A program made the position numbers and the translations under genes. The notes under the pieces are model-generated. The model did not search any database. It saw nothing but the letters and a program-made list of their open reading frames with translations, and had not been told where the DNA came from. A stretch of DNA of 64,000 nucleotides from RBG-16-34-14 sp963798865 (lineage in GTDB: Bacteria; Bacteroidota; Ignavibacteria; Ignavibacteriales; Ignavibacteriaceae): contig CAWCVZ010000005.1 of the NCBI GenBank assembly GCA_963798865.1, forward strand, positions 186,001 to 250,000, read 5' to 3'. Numbering within the stretch: position 1 is the first letter of the stretch; each line of letters opens with the position of its first letter. Below, one piece after another: positions 18,825 through 28,306 of this stretch.

Positions 18825-19526
18825 CTATATATTTCCTTTTAAATAAGTTTTTCTTTTTCTTTCGGGGAATTTTTCAATTGCATAGCGAAGCATTGTTCTC
18901 GGCATATTTTTATAATTCCTTTTAAGAAAATTCTCTTCAATTTTAATATCCCTTTTCCCTATTTCACGAAGCATCCAGCCGACTGCTTTGTGTATAAGAT
19001 CATGTTTATCATTTAAAAGCAATTTTGAAATTTTAAGAGATGTTTTAAAATCATTTTTCTTTATAAAATTAAAAGTTGATAAGACAGCAATTCTTTTTTG
19101 CCAGAGATTTCCTTTTGCAAGCCCGAATAAAATTTTTCTTTCCCTTTCAAACAAAAATTCCCCGATAATTTTATCAGCAGAAAGGTCAACAAGATCCCAG
19201 TTATTAACATATTTAAGGTTTTTCATATAGAATTTGTAAATCTTTTCTTTCTCTTTTTCATCAGCTTTTTTCATTTTATCAACAAGAATAAAAAGTGCTA
19301 TAAGTCTTTCCTCATGTATCTTAGATTTTATTAGAATTGAAAGCTCATCAAATCCCAAATTTTTAAATTGCACTGCAATTTTCCTGGAAACAGGAACTTT
19401 TAAACCGGCAAATATATCACCCTCAGCATATTCTCCTTTCCCGGTTTTAAAGAACCTTTGGAGAAAACCGGAAAGATAAGTGCTGGAATTTTTCTTAACA
19501 GCTTTTTGAAGATCGGTTAAGCTCAA
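18825..19526 (-). CDS. AlkD-like DNA alkylation repair protein
   Basis: This 233-residue all-helical HEAT-like repeat protein has the AlkD family pattern: YAEGDIFAGLKVPVSRKIA, NNWDLVDLSADKI, WQKRIAVLSTFNFIKKNDF, HDLIHKAVGWMLREIGKRD and MPRTMLRYAIEKFPE. AlkD is a DNA glycosylase removing bulky or cationic alkylated purines without base flipping. The start is a TTG at 19526 preceded by an AGAGAG ribosome site; no nearby ATG fits. The preceding gap (18657-18824) shows nothing I can name. Confidence 0.92.
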   Translation of the reverse strand: MSLTDLQKAVKKNSSTYLSGFLQRFFKTGKGEYAEGDIFAGLKVPVSRKIAVQFKNLGFDELSILIKSKIHEERLIALFILVDKMKKADEKEKEKIYKFYMKNLKYVNNWDLVDLSADKIIGEFLFERERKILFGLAKGNLWQKRIAVLSTFNFIKKNDFKTSLKISKLLLNDKHDLIHKAVGWMLREIGKRDIKIEENFLKRNYKNMPRTMLRYAIEKFPERKRKTYLKGNI

Positions 19527-19628
19527 TTTTATTCTCTCTGCTAATTTTTATTTTTATTTATAAATAAAAATTACAGCTTATAAAATTAAATTACGATTAG
19601 ATTGAAAATATTGGTGAGGAAAAAACTG

Positions 19629-20036
19629 TCAGATCAGTAAACCAAGATTCCCCGCAAAATTTTCTTCCTGATTTAGAAGAATATAATAGTGATGTTTTGA
19701 ATCCTGAAAATCAAAAAATGAAATTGTATTCTCTTTCAAGTCGCCGTAAAAAACTTTTTTTGATTCATAGTCAAAACCATCAAACGTATCCCCGTTAATT
19801 TTCAGATCAATAAATTTAGCGGTGGCAAAATCATAGAGCGAAATTCCTTTTTTATCGGCGCTTCCTGTGAACATTTCATTTTTTTCAGTATCATAAACAT
19901 TTATTCTTGTATCTGATACTTCACCGGTTATTTCATTATAAGAAGAAGTTGTTTTATCAAATATCTTGGAAATCTCTTTTCCCCCGACAATCTTTCCAAT
20001 AACATAAGCTACAATTCTTCTTTTATAAATATTCAA
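19629..20036 (-). CDS. Hypothetical protein
   Basis: I do not recognise this 135-residue protein. It is soluble, without a signal peptide, and reads as a series of short beta-strands with repeating 'x-YD-x' turns (INVYDTEKN, ISLYDFATAK, ISFFDFQDSK), suggesting a repeated-strand sheet or beta-helix-like fold. The track start is a TTG at 20036 without a clear ribosome site, so the true start is uncertain. It lies between the beta-CASP hydrolase and the alkD-like gene on the same strand. Confidence 0.6.
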   Translation of the reverse strand: MNIYKRRIVAYVIGKIVGGKEISKIFDKTTSSYNEITGEVSDTRINVYDTEKNEMFTGSADKKGISLYDFATAKFIDLKINGDTFDGFDYESKKVFYGDLKENTISFFDFQDSKHHYYILLNQEENFAGNLGLLI

Positions 20037-20157
20037 TTTACTGCTGTTGATTATTTTATTGATTCAATCTTAAAGCAACTACTGTACCGAATGTAAAGCG
20101 GATTTAAGGATATTTTACGGAGGTTTTGAAACTTGAATATGAAAATATTTACAATAA

Positions 20158-21523
20158 TTATGTCAATATTATCTCTCTCTCATTTTGGGCAGCAAAAACT
20201 TTTATATTTTTATTTTTTTTAAGAATACTTGCTCCTATCCAATTAATTGATGTCTGAATCTCCATGAATAAGAATAACATTTTGCGGGTTAAGTTTATAA
20301 ACTATCTCGAGAAGTTCTTCCCTCCTTGAATGAGCTGTGAACCTGAAGTTCTTAATTGAACAGTTAACAACAATGGGATCATCAAATTCTGTTAATTTAA
20401 TTTTACTCCCTCTTTTGGCATTTGCAAAAATGTAACCAGGTGTTTTGGGTTCCATATATCCTACCGTGAAAATAGCAGAGTCTTTCCTGCTAAGCCATTT
20501 CTTTCCCAGGCGAAAAGAAATCGTTTGAGGAATCATCATTCCGCTAGGCGCCAGAATTAAAGAAGGGATTTTAAAAAAATTGTTCTCATCTTCAACTTCA
20601 TAAATATTTTTTTGCGGGATATTTGCTAGTTCGATATCCGCATTAGAATATTTAACAACAAAACGGTTGTAATCATAAATACGGTTTATTTTCCTGCCGA
20701 GCCCTCCGGTATAAATATCAGTTTTTATTAATTTTCCTTCAGACATCAGGTTCCATATTATTGTTAATAACTCCTGGGTTTTCCCAAGAGAAAAAACCGG
20801 GATTAATATTGAACCGCCTTCATTTAAAATTTTATTTGCTTCTATTGCGAACCTTTCTTTTTCATCTTTCCATGTTTTCAGCATTGAAGAATCAGTACTG
20901 CCATAGGTTGTTTCCATAATTAAAGTATTAACCGATGTTCCGGGAAGTTCAGCCCCAGCAAGAAGCTCCTGATTATTTAAGTTTATATCGCCTGTAAAAA
21001 ATATTTTTTGTTCTTTATCTTCAATTAAAATTCCTGCGGAGCCTAAAATATGCCCCGCATCAAAAAAAGTTACCTTTATTGGTTCGCTAGATTTATGATT
21101 ATAACCTGAAAGAAAAAAATTTTCACCATAAGCTTTATACTCAATTGATTGAATAAGCAAATCAATTTCTTCGTGAGAATATAACTTCACATCTTCGTCC
21201 GGTATTTGTTCCTTCCAAATCAAAACAGAATCGTGAAGAGTTAACTCAGCAATTGCCCGGGTTTGAGGAGTTGTTATTATTCTTATATAAGGATGTCTTT
21301 GAACCAGGAAAGGCAGGGCGCTTAAATGATCCTGGTGAGCATGCGAAATTAATAGAAAATCTATAGGCAAATCTCTGATAAGATCAAATGCAGGTAAAGC
21401 TTCCAATCCGGTTTTTTGCGGATGCATACCACAATCGAGAATTATTCCTGTCCCTGAAATATTTAAATAAAAGCAGCTTGCCCCAATTTCGCCGGCACCG
21501 CCGAGTGGAAGAAAACTGAACAT
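20158..21523 (-). CDS. Beta-CASP metallo-beta-lactamase fold RNA hydrolase (frameshift near C-terminus)
   Basis: The N-terminus (LPLGGAGEIGASCFY) and the zinc motif HAHQDH at 61-66 mark a metallo-hydrolase. The central RLGKKWLSRKD and FRFTAHSRREELLEIV segments are the beta-CASP motifs of CPSF/RNase J-like RNA processing nucleases. The frame stops at 20243 just after VILIHGDSD, where the family continues. One base too many at about 20246-20254 explains this: the next frame reads INWIGASILKKNKNIKVFAA and ends at 20158. The repaired length is about 454 residues, typical of the family. Confidence 0.85.
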
Positions 21524-21650
21524 TAGTTCTGCTGAATGTAATTAGTCATTTGCAATCAAATGTTATAGGGTATATGGTAAAGGGTATAAAGTAAAACAGA
21601 AAAATTAATGGTAAATATAATTAAAGGTATGATAATTTAATGGCAATAAA

Positions 21651-21786
21651 AAAGAGGCTGTCTCAAAAGTAATATTTATTCAAACGTCATTCCCGCGTAA
21701 GTGGGAATCCATTTCATTTTCAAAAATTTTGGATTCCCGTTTTCACGGAAATGACATTAAAACAAGACTTCCGAGACAACCTCTTT
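21651..21786. mobile_element. MITE-like element with 20-bp terminal inverted repeats (copy 1)
   Basis: The ends AAAGAGGCTGTCTCAAAAGT (21651-21670) and the inverse of 21767-21786 match at 17 of 20 bases. The 136-bp interior has no gene. It carries a nested inverted pair, CATTCCCGCGTAAGTGGGAATCC-type arms at about 21687-21710 and 21731-21755. A second element with the same ends is at 50970-51093. The end sequence resembles insertion-sequence termini, so mobilisation by a transposase elsewhere is plausible. The rest of the 21524-21817 gap shows nothing. Confidence 0.75.
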
Positions 21787-21817
21787 AGGTATTAATTTGC
21801 AATGTTTAATTTTTATA

Positions 21818-22675
21818 TTACTTCAATAAAGTCATTTTAATTGCTTTAGAATATTTACCAGCCGAAAGTCTTGCGACATAAATACCCGCGGGTAAATTCT
21901 CTGAATTAAAATCAACCGCATATTCTCCGGCAGAATAACTATTATTTATAAGCTTTGTTATTTCATTTCCCAAAATATCATAAATAGTTAAATCAACATG
22001 CGACTGTTCAGGAATGCTGAAATTAATTTTGGTGGTTGGATTAAATGGATTCGGGTAGTTTTGGGTTAATCCAAAATTTTCGGGAAGTTCTGAATTAATT
22101 TGTTTTACCGAACTTGATGGTCCAAAACTAAAATCATCAATCAGTGCAGTTGCACCAACTACCGGATCATTTTCACTTGTATCATAAATTGCAACCCATA
22201 TATAACCAGAATCTGGTGCAAGTGCTGCATCTCCAAATGTTTCAATATCAAAATTAAATTGGGTATAACCAGATGCTGCTATACCTATATCTATGCTGCC
22301 AAATCCAATTAAAGTTCCGTTTCCAGTTAACCAGGCAGTTATATTTAGTACTTCTGAAGCTGTAGCCGGCTGGAATTGATAATAACCGCTCAAACTTCCA
22401 TATACCTGACCTAGAGGAAATTGCACAGACTGAAGAAAAGGAGGTAAAGCCGTACCACTTGCATTAGCTGTTTGTAAAAGTGCAGCAAAAGAACCTGTGT
22501 GTGCTGTGTTTGATTTTGTAACCGTTGTCCAAAGAGTTGGTACATTATTGGGGGTCCAATCCTGAGGAGTATTAACGTCTATCCAGTTTTCAAATCCCGC
22601 ATTAGGAATTTGAGGAAAGATATTTAGTTGAGAAACAAAAACTAAAATGAAAAGGAACTTTGTATAAAATTTCAT
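21818..22675 (-). CDS. Secreted protein with C-terminal sorting domain (T9SS type A-like)
   Basis: The start is taken at the ATG at 22675, six bases after GGAG, giving 285 residues. A signal peptide (MKFYTKFLFILVFVSQLNIFPQ) precedes IPNAGFENW, a start typical of secreted carbohydrate-binding-like beta-sandwich proteins, and a 'DDFSFG' strand. The last 80 or so residues are the classical sorting domain: NYPNPFNPTTKINFSIPE, DILGNEITKL, GIYVARLSAGKYSKAIKMTLLK. It is likely exported across the outer membrane or cell-surface bound. The function of the mature domain is unknown. Confidence 0.88.
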   Translation of the reverse strand: MKFYTKFLFILVFVSQLNIFPQIPNAGFENWIDVNTPQDWTPNNVPTLWTTVTKSNTAHTGSFAALLQTANASGTALPPFLQSVQFPLGQVYGSLSGYYQFQPATASEVLNITAWLTGNGTLIGFGSIDIGIAASGYTQFNFDIETFGDAALAPDSGYIWVAIYDTSENDPVVGATALIDDFSFGPSSSVKQINSELPENFGLTQNYPNPFNPTTKINFSIPEQSHVDLTIYDILGNEITKLINNSYSAGEYAVDFNSENLPAGIYVARLSAGKYSKAIKMTLLK

Positions 22676-22742
22676 ATGCACTCCTTTTTTTTACTTACCT
22701 GAAAATAATCTCAATTCATATATTCTACAAGAGCTAAAAAAA

Positions 22743-23402
22743 TTATTTTATTGCCCAGATAACATCGGCAATAGTTTCATTTTCTCCCTCAAAATTGAAC
22801 TTCATCAAGTAATTTGGATTAAAACCAAGCATATAATACTCAATTTCTTTTTTCAGCCAGGAAATTTCTGCTTTTAATTTCCAATGTTCACCTGCTGCTG
22901 AATAAAGAACCAGTATAAGCCTGTTTTTAAAATGCATTCTTTTTTCCTGCGATTGATTTTTATACAGCCACCTTATTAAATCATCCGTGTTCATTATAGC
23001 TTCCTTAAGGGTTTTGTTATAAGCTTTAGGAAAGACAGTTGTTTTGTGATCAAAGGTAAAACCCTGGATGGTAAAGTCAACCAGGTGATCTTTTTCATCA
23101 AGTGCCGGGGTAACATTCGGAAGTGAGCAAAATATTTTTTCAACTGCCTGAGCCGACCAGAAGTTATACCAGCGATTTAAAGCATAGTTGAAATATTTTT
23201 CGTAATCAGTCCCTCCTTTATCATGATTAAAACGGGTTTTTATTTCATCAAGGATTTCTTCAAATAAAAAAATGTCGTATATAAAGTTTGTTTGATTATC
23301 AAATAAGTCATTTTGTTTTTGTCCCCACTCATAAGGATATGATAAACGTTTTTTAAGTTCAGCTTCAATTTGTTTAATTGAAGAACCTGATTCATCTGTC
23401 AT
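22743..23402 (-). CDS. Candidate PD-(D/E)XK restriction endonuclease
   Basis: I do not recognise the 219-residue family by name. Residues 108-121 read VDFTIQGFTFDHKT: a hydrophobic strand with D109, then a second strand carrying D118-H-K120, fitting the D...(D/E)XK nuclease core. Helical N-terminal and C-terminal parts flank it. The gene starts 3 bases after the stop of the DNA methyltransferase, so the two are translationally coupled. That context suggests a type II restriction enzyme with its cognate methylase. Function is inferred. Confidence 0.6.
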   Translation of the reverse strand: MTDESGSSIKQIEAELKKRLSYPYEWGQKQNDLFDNQTNFIYDIFLFEEILDEIKTRFNHDKGGTDYEKYFNYALNRWYNFWSAQAVEKIFCSLPNVTPALDEKDHLVDFTIQGFTFDHKTTVFPKAYNKTLKEAIMNTDDLIRWLYKNQSQEKRMHFKNRLILVLYSAAGEHWKLKAEISWLKKEIEYYMLGFNPNYLMKFNFEGENETIADVIWAIK

Positions 23403-23405
23403 TCA

Positions 23406-24457
23406 TCATTCTTTCTGAAATAAAAAAATATATTCATGTTTGAAAATGTAAAAGCCGCCAGCCAAAGCTCTGTATCTCCATAATTCTTTCTGGGTCATTT
23501 TTCCTTTAGTCTCATCAAAATTTTTTACAATAATTGATTTCAATTTGTAATCTCTTTTAAAACCTCCTGCATTGTAAAAAAGCCAAGGGGTATCCATTCT
23601 CCTTTAGAATATTTATCTCCAATTACTAAAGCAAAATATCTTTTTTTATCAAGGAGAGGAAAAGTTTTATCAACAATCCCGCCGAATAGTTTTAAGAAAT
23701 CATCGATTGTTTTGGCATTGGAGAGATCATTTTTATTTTTACTAAATTTAATAATGTCCCAGTAGGGAGGGTGCATAATTAAAAATTGAACCGAGGATGT
23801 TCCAATTCTTTTCAACTCTTTTTTATAATTTATAATTGAACTGTCGCCATTAATAATTTCAGTAATAGTCTTACCGCTGGCCTTTTCATTTTCCACAACT
23901 TTCTTTGCTGATGATGCAATGTTTTCAATCAGTTCAATTCCAATCCCGTTTCTGCCAAGTCTTTTGCATTCAATTAAAGTTGTACCGCTCCCAAGAAAAG
24001 GATCCAGCACCCATTCATCTTTTTTAGTAAATCTCCTTAGCAGCTGGTTGGGAATTTGAGGGATAAAATTTCCCCAGTATGATGCTTTATGTTCACCGGA
24101 ACGGTCTCTTTTTTTTAGAACCCACAGGCTGTCAGTTAAAATATCATCATATTCTTTCCAGCGGTTCAGGTTAAGATCATTTATCTTTCCCTTTTTTTCC
24201 TCCTTAATACTTTTAATTAATCTTTTGAGATAATATTTGCTCCTTTCAAGTGTTAAAGTGTTAATTATTTGGTTTAATTCATTAAGGATATATTCTGAAT
24301 TAATTTCCTTTGATGTTTCATTTAAAATTATTTTTATTTGAATATTACCTGTTAACTTTGCAATTGCTGATTTAATTCCGGTGAGTTCATTTTTTAGATG
24401 CTTCAGGTCGTCTGAATCAAGCAGTGTTTCCAAAAGGCCGATGTTCAGATTTTTCAT
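23406..24457 (-). CDS. DNA methyltransferase (N4/N6 amino type), single-base frameshift
   Basis: The first frame encodes a helical N-terminus (about 1-110), then VLDPFLGSGTTLIECKRLGR (motif I, 152-160, SAM binding) and HPPYWD (motif IV, 229-234). A histidine stands where D/N/S usually precedes PPY. The frame fails at VLKEITN*. Restoring one A in a run (T4 on the plus strand, 23555-23558) continues as VLKRDYKLKSIIVKNF ... WRYRALAGGFYIFKHEYIFLF to the stop at 23406, about 350 residues. It probably protects host DNA from the downstream nuclease. Confidence 0.85.
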
Positions 24458-24589
24458 TTTGTATTAGGCGGAATTTATAAAAAATATAAGTGAGGTTAAT
24501 TAACCTAATCAACAGACGGGATAAAAATAACAATAAGGATTTAAAATAGTAAGAATATTTTGTCCTTCCCCTTCGCCAGCTTTGTGAAA

Positions 24590-25042
24590 TTAAACTTCAG
24601 TGGTAATTTTTCTGCCGCTTATATATTCTTCAAGCTGTTCAATAACAAATGCTTTTTCATCAATAACAGCTTTAACAACGTCACCTATGGAGATAACCCC
24701 AACAAGCTTTTCATTATCCAGAACAGGTAAATGACGGATTCTTTTATTTATCATAATTGCCATACATTCTTCCGCCGTACGATGAGGCTGTACAAATAAA
24801 ACTTTATCTGACATAATTTCTTTTACTTTGGCTTCCCTTGAAGATTTTCCTAACAGGATAACTTTTCGGGCATAATCTCTTTCTGATAAAACCCCGACAA
24901 TCTTTTCTCCTTCGAGAACTATTAAAGCTCCAACGCCATTATCTGCCATAATTTTAAGGGCTTCAAAAACCGTTGCGTCAGGTAAAACAGAATAAACATT
25001 ATTACCTTTACTTCTTAGCATTGCTGAAACTGTTTTTACCAT
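24590..25042 (-). CDS. CBS-domain protein
   Basis: The 150 residues are a tandem CBS pair (Bateman module): YSVLPDATVFEALKIMADNGVGALIVLEGEKIVGVLSERDYARK and the second CBS with RIRHLPVLDNEKLVGVISIGDVV, described by positions about 18-60 and 80-125. Such stand-alone proteins bind adenine nucleotides and act as energy or stress sensors. A short tail (EQLEEYISGRKITTEV) ends the protein. It has no obvious partner in the surrounding genes. Confidence 0.9.
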   Translation of the reverse strand: MVKTVSAMLRSKGNNVYSVLPDATVFEALKIMADNGVGALIVLEGEKIVGVLSERDYARKVILLGKSSREAKVKEIMSDKVLFVQPHRTAEECMAIMINKRIRHLPVLDNEKLVGVISIGDVVKAVIDEKAFVIEQLEEYISGRKITTEV

Positions 25043-25269
25043 TTCCTGCCCTTTCTTTTTTGTTTTATACGAATTATCAGGAACATCTTAATTTATTATG
25101 AAAAATTCAGCGACGGTTTACCTTGTAAAATGGAACATAGGATTTAAAGTTTTTATTGTCAATTATTTTTTTTAATACCCTTCTTTTTCAAAAAGGGTAA
25201 ATATTAAAAATAAAAAAGAATTGGATTTGGGATTTGGTCAAGGATTAAATGCAAAAACTGAAAACACAA

Positions 25270-25306
25270 AATAACCTCCGGGGTAATTAAACCCCGGAAG
25301 GTTATT
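25270..25306 (-). terminator. Terminator-like hairpin downstream of the outer-membrane barrel gene
   Basis: AATAACCTCCGGGG pairs with CCCCGGAAGGTTATT around a short AT loop, with one bulge. On the minus strand it is followed by TTTTGTGTTTTC. It ends the transcript of the gene at 25313. The rest of the gap 25043-25312 shows nothing recognisable. Confidence 0.75.
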
Positions 25307-25312
25307 ATATCA

Positions 25313-25864
25313 TTAGTTAATAATAAACATTAGACCTGCTTTAATAATAAAGAAATCGCTGTTTATTTCGCTGGAGCCCGGTACATCTTTAAAATGATAA
25401 TTAATAAAAGTATAACGGAAATCGGAAGTAAGAAAAGCTTTTTCACCTAACGGAATATCAACGCCTGCACCAAAGTGCCAGCCGAATTCCTGTGATGTCC
25501 TATCCGGTAAATCCACTGGCAAATTATTGAACTCGATTTTTGTATTATACCATCCGACCCCGGCTAAACCATAAATTTCCGGAACTATATAAAATAACCC
25601 GGATAAAAGAACAGGCCATTGGGTTACCTGTATTGCACCATTCCGGTACTCTTCCTGTCTATAGTTAAGAGAACCTTCAAAGCCTAATGCATTTGTAAGC
25701 TTTAACTTTATAGCACCACCAAACAGGAATTTTCCATCATCGGCATCAGCAGCTTTATGCCAGCCGATTTGCGGACCAATTGATACCGGATTTTTAATAT
25801 CCTGAGCTTTACAAAATGTTCCTATTATAAATATTGCGAATACTAAAATTAATTTCCTAGACAT
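25313..25864 (-). CDS. Outer-membrane beta-barrel protein (porin-like)
   Basis: I take the second ATG (25864), which has AGAGGA about five bases upstream, giving 183 residues with a good signal peptide (MSRKLILVFAIFIIGTFCKA). The mature part has amphipathic strands with Gly/Tyr/Phe alternation (AIKLKLTNALGFEGSLNYR, GFGWHFGAGVDIP-like, TSDFRYTFINYHF) and ends in strands to a terminal hydrophobic pair, as in small 8-strand OmpA/OmpW-like barrels. The substrate or role is unknown. Confidence 0.75.
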   Translation of the reverse strand: MSRKLILVFAIFIIGTFCKAQDIKNPVSIGPQIGWHKAADADDGKFLFGGAIKLKLTNALGFEGSLNYRQEEYRNGAIQVTQWPVLLSGLFYIVPEIYGLAGVGWYNTKIEFNNLPVDLPDRTSQEFGWHFGAGVDIPLGEKAFLTSDFRYTFINYHFKDVPGSSEINSDFFIIKAGLMFIIN

Positions 25865-26057
25865 ATATTCCTCTTTCATTTTATTAACAAATCACGGTTG
25901 AATATAAATGTTAGGTCTGTTAGGGAGTGTGATAAAAACTCATTGTGTGATAAGGTAAGGAATTTGAGATAACTCTTTATTTTATAAAGAGGAATTTTGT
26001 GAGCACAACCACTTATTTAATTTGAGTGTTATTTAAAATCTGAAACTTATTGAAAAA

Positions 26058-27635
26058 TTATTTGGCTGCTAATTTTACCAGATCAATTTCTTTCTTTTTT
26101 AATTCCTTCCCCGAAGGCATTTTATTATTGAGCATAAGAAATTCAATAGCCGCCATTTCTGTATCTCTTTTATTTCCGACTGCAGCAGCAACTTTATTAT
26201 TCTTAATTAAAAAAGAAATAAACTTTTCAGAATCAATATTTCCCCAAACTATTGTTTCATCCCAGTCTTTTGCGTACCCGACATATCTAATATTTAACCC
26301 CGCCTGTTCCGTCCAAAAGAAAGGCTGTTTATCAAATTTTATTTTTTTACCAGCCATATTAAATCCGGCAATGCGACCCTGCTGTCCCGCAACCCGCCAG
26401 TGTTCGATTCTTATATGATTACCATTATAAGGAAATTTTGCAATATCACCGGAGACAAAAACATCTTCATTATATTGAAGATACTCATTAACCTTTATGC
26501 TTCCATCTTTCTCAAGATTAATTCCTTTGATAAAATTTGTTGCCGGTTTAACGCCAATTCCAACAACAACCAAATCACAATTAATTTTTTCACCGTTTGA
26601 TAGAACAACTGAACTAACTTTTTCATCTCCTTCAAATTTTTCAACATTAGAGCCAAGCTTAAATTTAACACCATGTTTTTCCTGGAGATTTTTTATCAGG
26701 CCGCCAATTTCTTTTCCAAAAATATTTTTAAAAGGAATATCTTCGGGGGCAACAACTGTAACATCCAGCTTTCTTTCAAGAAGATGAAATGCAACCTCAA
26801 GTCCTATAAAACTAGCGCCGACGACAACTATCCTGCTCATATTTTTTACTGCATCAATAATTTTATCACAGTCATCAAGACTTCTTAAATAAAAAATATC
26901 TTCAAGATTAGATCCCGGAATATTTAACTTTAAAGGGATTCCTCCCGTCGCTAAAAGTATTTTGTCATACTTTAAAATCCTGTTATCATCAAGACATATT
27001 TCCTTTTTATCGATATTAACTTCCTCAACTTTATGGCTGAAGATAAAACCAATATCATGTTTCTTAAAAAATTCAATATCGCGCAAAGGCATCCATTCAG
27101 GCGGTGCTTCACCAGATAAATAAGCTTTACTCAAATTCGGGCGATCATACGGAGTTCTCACTTCCTGAGTTATTATAGTAATAGTTCCTTTAAAGCCTCC
27201 TTCGCGTAATGCCTGTGCTGCTGAATTGCCCGAGGCTCCTCCGCCAACTATTAAAAAATTTCTTTTATCTGATGAATCAGCTTCAACCATTTCCGGAATC
27301 CTGGATGATTCTAGTTCATCGGGAAGAATTACAAAAACATCATCATTTTTTATTCTCGTTTCATACCTTGGTAAAGAATCATTTGCCGGTAGATTAAACA
27401 AATCCCCGGTTTTTGCATTAAAGCATGCATGATGCCATGGACACATTATTATTCCATTGTTTAAAACTCCTTCGGCAAGCGGTCCGCCATAATGAGTGCA
27501 TTTAGAACCTAATGCGAAATATTCATTATCCAGCCTTACAAGAAGTATTTCTTTATCCTCATCAATCTTAATTGATTTCATCTGGCCATTATTAAGATCA
27601 TTTATTTTTCCTGCTTTGAATTCCTTTAAACTCAT
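26058..27635 (-). CDS. Rieske domain plus AIF-like FAD/NAD(P)H oxidoreductase
   Basis: Residues about 1-105 are a Rieske [2Fe-2S] domain with CTHYGG and CPWHHACF supplying the two Cys-His pairs. A flavoprotein reductase follows: FLIVGGGASGNSAAQALR (FAD), YDRPNLSKAYLSG, RIVVVGASFIGLEVAFHLLE (NAD(P)H) and VFVSGDIAKFP. The architecture is that of apoptosis-inducing-factor-like / rubredoxin or ferredoxin reductase relatives. It may reduce a ferredoxin or act in redox stress. The length of 525 is typical. The substrate is not known. Confidence 0.9.
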   Translation of the reverse strand: MSLKEFKAGKINDLNNGQMKSIKIDEDKEILLVRLDNEYFALGSKCTHYGGPLAEGVLNNGIIMCPWHHACFNAKTGDLFNLPANDSLPRYETRIKNDDVFVILPDELESSRIPEMVEADSSDKRNFLIVGGGASGNSAAQALREGGFKGTITIITQEVRTPYDRPNLSKAYLSGEAPPEWMPLRDIEFFKKHDIGFIFSHKVEEVNIDKKEICLDDNRILKYDKILLATGGIPLKLNIPGSNLEDIFYLRSLDDCDKIIDAVKNMSRIVVVGASFIGLEVAFHLLERKLDVTVVAPEDIPFKNIFGKEIGGLIKNLQEKHGVKFKLGSNVEKFEGDEKVSSVVLSNGEKINCDLVVVGIGVKPATNFIKGINLEKDGSIKVNEYLQYNEDVFVSGDIAKFPYNGNHIRIEHWRVAGQQGRIAGFNMAGKKIKFDKQPFFWTEQAGLNIRYVGYAKDWDETIVWGNIDSEKFISFLIKNNKVAAAVGNKRDTEMAAIEFLMLNNKMPSGKELKKKEIDLVKLAAK

Positions 27636-27791
27636 CTTTCCTCCGTTAACAGTTTCAGTTCGAATTAATTTAGTGAGTAATCATTTTAAATATAAAATTA
27701 TAAGAAGGTCTAATTCAAATCTTATTTCTGATTTAAACCATCCTGTGTCCTCTGGCATCAAACAAATAACCAAAAAAAGAAGGAGATAAAA

Positions 27792-28256
27792 ATGAAAAAA
27801 GGATTAATAATCCCGTTTGTTCTGTTCGTTATATCTGCTGTTTTAGCAGGAGGTTTTCAGCTTTCAGTTGAATCAGGATCCGGTAAAGAACAGGCATTGA
27901 TAATTAAAACTTTCGGATGCCATGTTCCATCGGATGCAAAACTTTTGGGTACTGCAGAGGGAATTATAAACGGAGAAAGAAAAACTGTTAACCTTCAGAT
28001 AAAACATAAGGAGAAAGGAATTTTTGCTGCTGCAAAGCAATGGACTGATGAAGGGGTATGGGTTATAATAATAAAAGGAAATTACAATGGTATGACATCT
28101 AATGCTATTGTTGAAGTTGATGGAAAATCTAATCTGAAACTTGCAAAGGGTGAAATGGTCAATGATTTGAAAGTGAAAATTGTAAACAGGGAAATTAATC
28201 TGGAAGAGATAACTAAGCTTTTAGCCGATCTGAATAAAAACTATACAGGAGTTTAA
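27792..28256 (+). CDS. Hypothetical secreted protein
   Basis: The 154 residues begin with a signal peptide (MKKGLIIPFVLFVISAVLAGG) after a strong AAGGAG ribosome site. The mature part has one cysteine (FGCHVPSDAK) and beta-rich segments (AEGIINGERKTVNLQIKH, EGVWVIIIKGNY). I do not recognise the family; an extracytoplasmic beta-sandwich is plausible. It diverges from the Rieske/AIF-like gene, so the 156-base gap should hold promoters in both directions. It ends at a bidirectional terminator. Confidence 0.75.
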   Translation: MKKGLIIPFVLFVISAVLAGGFQLSVESGSGKEQALIIKTFGCHVPSDAKLLGTAEGIINGERKTVNLQIKHKEKGIFAAAKQWTDEGVWVIIIKGNYNGMTSNAIVEVDGKSNLKLAKGEMVNDLKVKIVNREINLEEITKLLADLNKNYTGV

Positions 28257-28267
28257 TTCCTATTCGC

Positions 28268-28299
28268 CTTCAGGGTTGGAAATTAATCTGACCCTGAAG
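28268..28299. terminator. Bidirectional terminator between convergent genes
   Basis: CTTCAGGGT and ACCCTGAAG pair across a 14-base loop in the 50-base gap between two convergent genes (stops at 28256 and 28307). On the plus strand ATTTATTTC follows. The T-run is modest, but position and stem strength support a shared terminator. Confidence 0.7.
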
Positions 28300-28306
28300 A
28301 TTTATT

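Noticed and set aside
20139..20222. Plus-strand 27-codon peptide resembling a signal peptide with GGAGG upstream
   Set aside because: It is the antisense shadow of the repaired C-terminus of the beta-CASP hydrolase.
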